Source: Phyto melanocephala | Taxonomy: Eukaryota; Arthropoda; Insecta; Diptera; Rhinophoridae | Direction of reading: 5' to 3' | Length of the DNA: 64,000 bases | Assembly (NCBI GenBank): GCA_941918925.1 | Contig: OW799237.1 | Location: 90,927,015-90,991,014 of the forward strand | Part shown: piece after piece, positions 9,344-21,300 of the stretch | Position numbering within the stretch: position 1 is the stretch's first letter | Layout: the number at the start of each line of letters is the position of its first letter | Position numbers and translations under genes: made by a program | Notes under the pieces: model-generated | Told to the model about the DNA's origin: nothing | The model's database searches: none | What the model saw: only the letters and a program-made list of their open reading frames with translations

Positions 9344-12300
9344 CTAAATATTTTTTATTTATTTTTTATTTTTAAATTAATTTAATTATAGATAAAGAAA
9401 GAAACATATTTTTATTTATTAATTTAATTCATTTACCTTTACTTGATTTTTCGGCTTTGTAGGCTCTCATCGCTTTGCCTCGTTTGTCCAATATTAATTT
9501 ATCGAATCTTACAAACATGCCATGTTTGGGTTTGCATTGAAAATACTGAATACCCTGAACACTGCCATCATTTTTACCCGTTGGCGTATCGAGTTCAACA
9601 CCAATCCATGTACCCTTTTGAAAGTGTGTAGTACCGATGTAACTGATAACTCCGCTGCTATTATAGGGTCTTATTAAAACTGATTCACCAACTACAACCC
9701 ATTCGGGTAAAGTAACATCAAGGTGTTTATCATCTGTGGAAATTTTAATGCAAAAACTATTAGACCTTTTTTCAACAAAATAAAATTGATTTTGTGAAAA
9801 ATTAAACTTTAATCGTATTAGAGCCTAAAGCTCAAAGCTTTAGCCTTAAAACTGGCAACTTAATGAATATTGTTTTAAACAGTTTATAAATAATTTAACA
9901 TACACTTTTGAAAAGCGTTATTCAGAATGCTTTTTAATTTTTTTTAACTACAATTTCAGCACGAATATGAAGAGCGAACGAATTAACGTGGTTGACAACC
10001 ACGTTTTTCATTAAAAATAAAATATTAAAATAAATTAACAAATTCCAAATATTTCTGCTAATAATTAAATAACGATTTTACAAAGACGAAAAACTGTTCG
10101 TACCAGACTTATTACTACATTAACCGCAAACTTAACTTTAATTTTATAACCAACGTTAAGCAGATAAGCCAACAATCAGCACTTGCCTTCAATTTCCATG
10201 CTAGTTGACATTGATGATACATTCAGATGATCATTGGAGTTTGTCAGTAGGCCCTCCATTTTGGCCAATGAAGCACGATGCATTGCATTTGAACGGTTAT
10301 TGTTGTTGTTGTTAATGGTCGTTGTATTTGTAACACTAGATGTCATCAAATCAGTGCCATTACCATTGCCGCTACCACTCTGAGGTGGAGTCTTTTTTCT
10401 TCTTACCACTTTACCAGGTGGCAAAGGCGTCTTAACGATTCCAGTACCCTCTTCAGCTGCAATAATTTCGTTGCCATTTTGATTGTCGCTATTTGAGTTG
10501 GTAACGTTGTTATTAGAATTCATTTGGTTGTTGTTTAGATTTTTTAACGCTTCGTGTTGTTGAACACGTTGAACATCATGTGCTTGTGTTCTTGTTGTTG
10601 TGATGGTTTGGCTTTTGTTGTTGAGATCATTTTTTAAGTGCTGTGTTGTGAGCACCTCTTCGATGTTGTTGCTATTTTCAATAACAAGTTGTTGTTTTTC
10701 TTCAGTTTCGATTGTTAGAGGAGCATCATTGATAATATTTATTGGCAGCTGTGTAGTTATTGTTAAATCATTTTGATTTTGTGACTTTGGTAGTGCGGCA
10801 TTTGAAGTTACCGTTTCCATGTGCTTGTGGTTAGTCGACAAAGGCTTTGGCATATCTTTAAGGAATGGATTTACTCGATGTGTTTGACGATTTGGTGGGG
10901 AAATCGAATTAATGCGCTCAAAATCTTGAAATGTTTATTAAAGTAAAATTATTTTTATAAAAAACCCTTAAAAAACATAATTTAATCATATTTACCTGGT
11001 GTTTCATCAATGCTCATGGAACGCATTGAGGCTAAATCATCATTGGTTAAATTGGTGCAGGAAACAGCCTGTTAAATTTGAAAATAAATTATTTTAACTC
11101 ATTCATTTAATTTGTTCAACTTACCTGAGATCCATAACCACTCGATGTCGATGAGCTCATGCTGGGTGTAGTCAAGCCGGTCAAATGTTTCAAATTTGTA
11201 TTAACATTGGATGTATAACTCAAATAGCTGCTATTTGAATGTGTGCTGACATCCATAAATGAATCCAAGGTTTTGGATGAAGTCAGACGTGAACGGGGTG
11301 TTTGATAATTGTTGCGTTGATTCTTTTCTTGTTCGTATTCATTGGTATACTCCGAATCACTGTAACTGTCCTCAGCCTCTTCAGCCAAAGAACGATGAAC
11401 ACCCAAGGGTTCTTCATGCAATGTAGTCATACGCATACCCATCAATTTACTCGTAGCCGGTGATGCTGTTTGATAAATTCGACAATAAAAGTTAAAATTA
11501 AAGATTGGATATGACTGCAATTGTTAATGGCATGTTAGGTTCTTAAATGTTTGTGTGAGAGGACTACTAATTTTGTTTTACACCTACGTTTTGTTGGCTG
11601 TGGTCTAAAGTTTGAATTTAAATTCAAATTCAAAAATGTTGGACGAGCTGCATTCCATTAATTTGAGTAAAAAAAGTGTTGAATATTTAATTATAAATTA
11701 ATTTGGCTTTTATTTATTTTTAGTAGAACAACGAATAAAGTTTCAACTAAAACTAAAACAGAACTAAATTCTTTCAGGTGTACTTTTATTGTCATAACTC
11801 ATCAACTAAGGACCAAACAAAGGTGCTGTTTTATTATTATTGTTATTTGTTATTACGTACTAGTATTAAAATAAATATTTAAATTCAATTTAAGTGCAAG
11901 AAAATGGTATGCAACTATATGAGGATGGATGACAGCAATTACCACTCTAATTTCATTAATTTCATTTGATTATTTTTTTCTTTCTAAATAATTTGTATAA
12001 CAAATTTTTAAATTATATATCTTGAAATAAAAAAGAATTTATTTAATTTATTTATTTATAAATAAATAATAAATAGAGATAATCTTTTATATAAAAAGTA
12101 TAAAATTCTCGTGCCGTGGTGTTTGTGATTAAACTCCGCCGAAATGGCTCTACAAATTTTCATAAAATTTTGTGTGCATATCGGGTAGGTCTAAGAATCG
12201 GTCAACATCTATTTTTTATACCACTCAACGCCACACCCTTTTTCACGCCCCCTCAGGTAGGCCAGACAGCTAAACAAAACTTTTTGAAATTTTCACATAA

Positions 12301-15300
12301 TATAACTAAGACTCTGCTATGATTTATAGGATACTTTCTGTTTACCACGCCTACTTAAACCGCCCACTTTTTTTAATTATGTTCTTACATCGATATAGTT
12401 TTTAGTATTTTTCATCGAACCGTACACAATTTTTAGTCCAGCCAATGCAGAAATAAACGTTTGAGAATCGGTCAACACCTATTTTTCATACTCCTAAATA
12501 TTTAGGGTGACTCACCCCAAGGGACTTTACAATATGTTAGATCTATGTAAAGGTCAATAAACACTACAGAAATCTCGCTATAGGATGTCACATTGTAACA
12601 CCAATTCGATACATTTATGTTAAGGAAAAAAGAACTGAACCTGCTAACAGGTCACTGCAACATAAAATCGTATATTGCAAAATGTCAGTCGAATTCGATC
12701 GAGTTAAAGACTTAAAAGCATCTCATATGCCACTGCCTGACACCGCCATGAGAGGCTTCGGTTTCTGAGCAAATATGTAATCGACTGTCACTCGGCACTT
12801 TTGACCTTTTTGGTACACTCAATTTCTTCGTGAAATGAGTTCTATCGGTGGAGCAGCACACAGCTGCTTGCTGTACTCTGAAAGGGTTGGCATCACTGAT
12901 GTGTGATTTTGTGTATTTTTTATATTGTTTTTCTTTAATACATTTTGTCGGTGCAGTGTTGTAAATATCGCTTGGGTTAGGTTGAAAAGGAGGGGCACTA
13001 AATGCCCAAACCCACGACAGTTATACACTTATGCCCAAATTGGCATGAATAAAATAGTTAAAATAGAAGAGAAAGAGAAGCAGACCAGAGTCTCTGCTGG
13101 AAATCGAACCCGCAAGCGCCAAACTAGCAGAGCAGCACACTTCTGACTTGTCCACCGGGGCATCCTATAGTCCAATATCTCTTACATCATCAGATATACT
13201 GTATAAGGGTACTTAACAACATAAGTAAAAGTCAAAGCTGCTATTACAAGTAAAATACAGTCTTATTATGAGTATTAATAATAAGACTAAAGAAAAATAC
13301 GAACTTAATATAGCATAGTAATACGTAATACGTATTACTACAATTTCTGTAGTTTCACCAGAAGAAAAATATATGAAGTTTAAATCCAATTGCAATCTAC
13401 ATATTTTTATTATATAAAAGTATGCATAATAATCAATTAGAGTGGCAAGATCAATACTAATGAAATGATTGATATTGATAAGATGACTTAATGATTTATT
13501 TTTACAAAAATATTAATTGTAAACAACATTTATATCTAAATATGTACAACTAAGTGTAAGCATTAACAAAATTATCCAAAATTGTTCACTTAATTATAAA
13601 TATTTATTTAAAAAAAAATATATTTTGGATAACCTTGTTGTTTTATTAATAACATTGATTAAACTTTAACAATAAGTAATATGTATAATACATTAGAGCA
13701 ATGGAAATTATTTGCGGCAAATCTAGTAAATGGAAGATGAAATTTTTTTTGAGATGAATTATTTTATTTTTGTCGAATGATTTAAAGACGTGGCGAACAT
13801 TACCAATGGCCGGTGATGAGTTTATTTTATCGAATAAAACACAATACAACACAATACAAACATTTGATATTTTTTCAAAACAAAAGAACAAAAAAAACTT
13901 AAAAAAAAAATATCTAAATCAAAAGACAGTTAGTTAGTAGAGTGTTTAAGTTAGTAGACAAAATACAAACAAAATTAAAAAAAAAAAGATTTTAGTTAAT
14001 AAAGAACAATAAAAGTTAAACGTTTTAGTAGGAGTAATGTCATGTTAATTTAGGTTTTTTTTTGAAAATTTTAATTACAAATACATATCTAGTAGGTGTC
14101 TCAATATTTAAGATTATCATAGACAATTTTTTTAGAACGTTAAGCGTTTGTGTCAAATAGAGTTAAAGTCGAAGTTTTGTATGACATTTGTCTGAGTTTA
14201 CTGAGTTACTAAGACTGTATTAATTTTCCTTTTTATTTATTTGCGTAGTTCGATTGACTGTGTGTAGAGAAAGTTTGTATGTAAAGTTTATTAAAAAAAA
14301 AATATTTATTACTAATTATTAATCAAGTGTGAGTGAGTAAGTAATCATATAACAAACGTACGAGAACGAGCGATTTCAGTTAAAGAGCGTAGAAATAAAG
14401 GATAATTTTGTATGTTTTATTGTTATTTGGCAAAAATAATTTACATTCCAGTGCCAATTAACTTTTAACTAATCATGTTTTGTAAACAAAGTATATGAAC
14501 AAATTGCTTTTCTAACAAATTACAGTCTTTAATTTAAAAATTTTGTTTAATTAAATGCATGGAAACATTTGTATTTTATTATTACCTGACAAATAGGAGC
14601 CTGTTTGTGGCGCATATTAGAACGTTTGATTGAGAATTAACATACAACAGCAAAGATTACAATTTTTTATAAAATAATTTTTTATCGTTAGTTTATAAAT
14701 GTTGAAAAAATACAACAAAAATACAAAAAAAAAGTAAATAAATTATAGCCCAATGAAAGAAAGTTTTGGGTTAAAAACTAATTGATAAATAAAACTTGAA
14801 ATATAAGATTCAAATGTAAATTAATAATTAAAAAATATTGTTTATATTTTATAATAGATTTAAGATTAAATTAAAAAAAAAAGTGAAATTCAAGGACTCG
14901 AGTGTTTGAAGTAAACAAGTATTTTTTACTCGAGATCTGGTTTGAATTATTAATAAAATAATTTTTAAATTATTATTTTAAATTTTCTGTTGGGATTTCA
15001 TTTAGTGTAAAACAGAAAGATGTAGACAATTTATCTTTAGCAATTTTCGTTTTTATTAAATAATAAAATTTAATAGTGGTCGACAATCGAACATGATTTA
15101 TTAAATTTATAATATACTAGCCAAGCCCGGCGCGCGTTGATACGCCCCTTAATGAATAAAAATGCATTTTGAATTTTAATTGAATATCAAGTGCAAGAAG
15201 CTAAAAATTATAACTTTCTTTATGGGCGTGGCACTGCCCACTTTACTAATCACGAAATTGTATAATCATGAAAGCTCACTCAATATGTGTGCAAAGTTTT

Positions 15301-18300
15301 AGAAAAATTGGTGAAGTTCAAGTAGCTGAAAATTATAACTTTTTTTTATGGGCGTGCCCCTGCCCACTTTTCTAATCACGAAATTGTATAATCATGAGAG
15401 TTCAATATGTGTGCAAAGTTTCAGAAAAATCGATCTAGTGCAAGTAGCTAAAAATAATAACTTATTTTTTATGGGTGTAACCCCGCCCACTTTTTAACAC
15501 CCATAAACACTTCCTGGAATGTGTACAACTTGCCAAAGTTTGAGTCCAATCGGCTTACGGTTTCGGAGTCTATAGCTAACACACACACAAACAGAATTTC
15601 ACTTTTATATATATAGATGTTATAAATTGAAATGTTTTATATTGAAGATATGAAAAAATGCGACTGTTGTGAACACTCCCTCTTAACTAAGTATGATATT
15701 TCAAATCTAAATCATTTCGAATTTAACGAAAAATAATTAAGATCTAAAAAAAAATTTTGCAATATGTCAGGGTGACCCGATGGTCCAGTCTGTAGTGTGC
15801 TAGTGGGTTCGACTCCCCGTCAGAGACTCTGCCCTTTCACACTACAACAGATAAATTGATCTTCCATACTCAGTTTGGTTAAAAAAAATAGAATACAATT
15901 GGTAATTAAAAAAATTTATACAATATGACATAATATTAAATCATATTAATACCAAATATTAAAGACAATTTTTTTATACCCGCCACCAAAAAAATGGTGG
16001 GGGTATATTCATTTTGTCATTCCGTTTGTAACACATCGAAATATCCATTTTAGACCCCATAAAGTATATATATTCTGAATCGGGGTTTGATTTTATGACG
16101 ATCTAGCTATGTCCGTCCGTCTGTTGAAAGCACGATAGAGTTCGCACTGAAAAAGTTAGGGGGCTCAAATTTTGCCTTTCTTTCTTTCTTATAGACAAGG
16201 TTTGTTTGGTATTGAAAATGGGCTAAATCGGAATATTAGGAAGAGAGTTATAGCTCGTAAAGCAAGAGTAGGTCGAAAAAACCGTGTCCTTCGAACATCA
16301 AATAAAATGAAATTGTGTCCAAACGCATTAACGTAGACTCATGAAACTTCAAATATATATTTCCTGAGTAAAAACAATATTTCTCCCCATATATCTATGC
16401 ATTAGGAAAGGAGTTATCAATCAAAATGTACGAAAATTTATACCGCACAGTGTATTTTCGGTATATTTAAAAATAAAAACGTCATAAAAGCAACAAAATT
16501 GGATGTACGACTCTGAAATTTTGCACACATGGCTTTTTGGTCAAATTCTTTGTTCTAACGGAAAATAAATGTGACACGCCCACTTTTACGCCCACCTCCC
16601 ATATAACGTCTAAACTTAAATTCATATAATTTTAGATTTTAGAATAATAAAGGAATATATTGAAACATCTAAGTTGCATTCATTATTAAAAATAATTTCG
16701 ACACGCATGCTATTACGCCCACTTTTCACGTTATCCACTGTTAATGAAATTTAAAAGCTCATAAAACCGACAAAATTAAGGCTACGATAATGAAATTTGC
16801 TACAGGTATCCTTCTAGTCAATGTCATCATTATGCCGGAAAATTTAGGTGACGCGCCCACTTTAACGCCTACCTCCCATATAACGGTTTATCTTAAATTC
16901 ATATGATTTCTCTATGAATAAAGATTTTGAAATAATAAAAAACTATATTGAAACATCTAAGTTGCATTCATTAGTAGAAACAACTTCAAAACGCCTACTT
17001 TAACGCCCACTTTCATTGAAAGACTACAACTTCGACACGCCTACTATTACGACCACTTTTCACCTTATCTAGTGTTAATGAAATTTAAAAGCTCATAAAA
17101 CCGACAAAATTAAGGCTACGATAATGAAATTTGCTACAGGTATCCTTCTAGTCAATGTCATCACTATGCCGGAAAATTTAGGTGACGCGCCCACTTTAAC
17201 GCCTACCTCCCATATAACGGTTTATCTCAAATTCATATAATTTCTCTATGAATAAAGATTTTGGAATAATAAAGGACTATATTGAAACATCTAAGTTGCA
17301 TTCATTAGTGGAAACAACTTCAACACGCCTACTTTAATGCCCACTTTCATTAAAAGACTAAATTTACGAAAACATACTACTAGCATATCGAAGTTATACA
17401 AAGAAAGTGATACATATTTTTGTATAAAGAGATTATTGCATAGCGATTACTGTTAATAACAAACAAATACATTTTGTGCTATAAATTGGGTTATTTCCCG
17501 GGAATTTGAGTTATTTAATCTTCCCGATTTCCCGGGATTATTTTTTGCGGAATCCCTGGAAATAAAAAAGGTGGCTGCGATTCGAAAGTTTATATTGAAA
17601 TTGAATTCTAATGATTTTATTTTTGCTCTCATAGCTGAAGTACCTGTATTTTTGTTTTTTTGTGCTCATATGTATTTGATCTCGTATCTAGAGAATAATA
17701 TTTTTTTCAATAAAAAATATTTTTACTCAATTTATATTTTCTTTATTGATTTTTATAGTTTTGAAGTTTTTTTTTATATTATAAACTATTTTATGCTTCT
17801 TAATAAAAAGTTTTTTTTTTTAATTAAAAACAAATTTACTTTTTATTTGTTTTGCTGCGGGATCCCGGATATTAAAAAATAAATCTCGCATTTCCGGGAA
17901 ACAAAAATTTTCGGGAAATAAACCTTAGCTACAAAAGAACGGAAAACTGGTGGTGGGTATAAAAGATTCGGCACAGCCGAATATAGTGCTCTTACTTCTT
18001 ATTATTGATGTGAGCTCTATTTTTAACAAAAAAACTGTTAAACAATTAAAAAATAAACCCGACGGACTAATTTGCGGTGGATGCCGCTGACTTTGTTTAA
18101 GTACTTAACCCCATGCCAAGAGCTAAGAGCATACTGTCGGCAAAAAACAGCTGCTGTGTATGTCGCATAAGGTAAGAGGTAGAGCAAAATTTTGCATTCT
18201 TAAAACTTACCAAGACTAAAATCGGTGATGTGAACATCTTAAGTATACATAAAAAAAAAAATAATAATAATTTACATACGATTTTGACCACAGGCCGACC

Positions 18301-21300
18301 ACTACGTAGTTACTTAACTTGCCGTACATTTCTGAGAAAAACTTTTTTAATTTCCCAATAATAAGAAAATTTAAATTTATAAATCTTTAAATATAAATTT
18401 AAATAAATAAAATAACAAGTTAAATAAATAAATATATATTTAAATGACATGTAATAAACGATCGATTGATTGATTGATTGTGTAATGAATGTTTCGAATA
18501 AAGATAGGAAAGAGAAAGACAGAGCGACAAATAGTTTTGTGATTTTATGTATGGTGAGAACAATTTGAAATGATATTTTTAGTTTCCACAGCTTTAGTAG
18601 TATTTTTGTTGTTGTTGTTATTTTGTTAAAAAAAAAGTAAATGAAAGACATTCATACAAAAAAGTAAAGCTAAATGCAAGTAAGCTGCACTTTATTTTTT
18701 TTTTGTATCGGAGCTCTAGCTGTGTGTTCTAAAAGAGTTGCAAAAAGTATTAATTTGATTGTCGTTAATCAAAAAAGATGCTTGATTTATAATTGTAAGA
18801 CAAAAAAATTTAAGCTTAAGCATTTAATTAATTAATATTTGTTAAATATTTTGTTTATGTTGCGGTTTTGTGATGGTGGGTGGGGCTGGGTAGTGGTAGG
18901 CGGTGATATTATGATTTAAAAAAATTATGGAGTGAGAAGAGTTAACAAAACAAAAAAAATTATAAAAATGGATTTTTAAAAGGTCTTTTATTAATAATAT
19001 TTTTCGTTAATCGCTTTAAAAAAAAGAAAAATGTTTTAGAAATCTATTTAGCAATACAATTCTGCAATAAAATTAAAATTATCAAAAATTACTTCATCTA
19101 AAGAGATATTTCAATATAATTATTTTTTCAATGACTACTTAACTTGGTTATATTTTCATTTTAAAATATAAAATTCTTTAATATCTTTCAAAATACTGTA
19201 AATTTTAATTAAACGATTTCTTTCGTTTCAAATTCAATTATTCAACTACTTGGTAATAAATTAAGAAAATTCAGCTATATAATTGAATTTTCCTACAAAG
19301 TTGCAATATTTTCATATGAAAAATATAGGAAACGTTTTAATGACTATTAAAAATAAATCAATGCTAATAAATGATGAGATTTTTAAAGGAAATAATAAAA
19401 ATGTTACATGATATTTGAGTTGGAACATTTGATTTTTATTTAAAAAAAAAAAATGAACAAATGTGTTGCAAAATTTTAATAAAGCAAAACTTACCAATGC
19501 CAAATGCTTTGCCTGGAGAATCATCATTACTACCTTTACCACCAAAGCTGTGACGTGAACGTGTACCAAAATCTCTTATGCCTACTGGTGTAGTTTGTGC
19601 TAGATTTAAAATTGCATATTGTTTTATATCTATGAAAAAAAAAAATCTACTTTAATTTTAAACAATAATAACACATACCTGGTTGTGGTAAGAATTTTGA
19701 ACCTAATGGTTGATTCAAGTCCACAAACGATTCAGAACGTCCTACATTTAGCAAAGATTCCATAGAAGCATCAAAACGCATAATCTGTTTAAATAATGTA
19801 AATGTTTATACAAGGGTTTCGATTTAAGATAATTGTTGCTTGAAGATAAGAAAATAAAATTTAAATTATAAAAGTACAAAAATAACAACAACACACACAC
19901 ACACAAACATTTAATTTAATACATAAATATTAAAAGATAAAAAGACAAATAATGAGCAAGTGTTGCTAATTTAAACTAGCAAATATAAATATGAATTAGA
20001 ATCGGTTGTATTACTTAACCATTAAAAAGTAAAGCCAATTAAGGTATACAGTTGACTCGCGGTAACAAAAACACTGCCTTACGTGAACACCGTATAAGAT
20101 GAACATAATTTCTTTTGCACTGACTACTTTGTAGCGTGAACACAGTGAGAGAGCCTTATAACGTGAACAAATTTGTCGGTTATCCAAATCGTTTTCATAA
20201 AAAGGGGTATCCCCGTAACTGATTGCTCAGGTTTAGTTTAGTGCGCGCTGCTGATTTAGCACAATCTGATGTAAAGTCACAAAAACTACCAAAATTCTAA
20301 AGTTAAACTTCTTGTGATTGGAAAGGCAAAAAATCCTCGCTCTTTTGGAAATTTTGAATATTCTGTGTACTACAATTGCTCTTAATCGTGACAGCTGCCA
20401 TTTTAAAAATTGCCTTAACCATTAATAGACGCTATTGGCTATTTAAATTCAGAAAAAAAAAACAATAGAAAAATGCTGGCCGAACATTTTAAGCTCTTTA
20501 GGAGATGAAGAAGACTGCGAAGAGAATAACCCGTTAGTTATTTTTAGCTAAAGAATTTGTTCAGCAATTAAAATTTAAAAATTAAAAGATAATTCCAAAG
20601 GTAACACATTTCTTTAATTAATTTTAATGTACTTTTTTTTCTTTACAAAACAATCCAAAACATATATGTACTTGAGTTAGAATACATGTCTAATTTATTT
20701 GAAAATGTTAATGAGTTACACATTCGTCAACATGAACAACTTCGCAAACGTGAACATGCTCGGTTTATAATAGTTCACGTTACTGCGAGTCTACTGTAAT
20801 TGCAAATAGTGTTAATTTGATATTCGTTAGTTTGTTTTTAAGCTTGCTTAGAGCCAAAATTACAAAAAATTTAAAAAAATATAAACACATTCATTGAATT
20901 TATTTAAATCTAAAAAATCGGGCTATTGATTTTAATATTCCATATGTTTCAAACCTAAGATTAAACATTCAACAATAGAAAAATATAATTAGAGAATTTA
21001 CACAGGGAGTCCTAAGTGTTGTATAGTCATATCACAATTTTTAAATATTTTAAAAATGTTTAAAAATTTTACAATAAACAATAAAATTTTTTCATCAATT
21101 TAAAACCTGTTGGCAAATTATGACAATAAGACACTTAGGACATATTGTGAATACAGCAAATATGTATTTATTGTTTGTTACTGGTATTGGTATCCCAGCA
21201 AAAAAAATCTATGACCAAAAAGTGAATTTGCAGGGGTTCAACTGGTGACGAAGTGATTAAATTTAGGTGAAAACACTAATGATTTTAACATTGCCGTGTC

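Noticed and set aside
10176..10186. Natural C-terminus of Khc-73 at …EIEGKC
   Set aside because: Reading through the GC donor gives this stop, but the CAP-Gly exon follows in perfect phase if the GC donor is used.
15769..15841. Functional tRNA gene
   Set aside because: A- and B-box-like motifs exist, but acceptor and anticodon stems do not pair; it is a SINE head.
17571..17882. 103-residue hydrophobic protein
   Set aside because: Phe/Ile/Tyr/Lys content is what AT-rich DNA gives by chance, inside a transposon insert.
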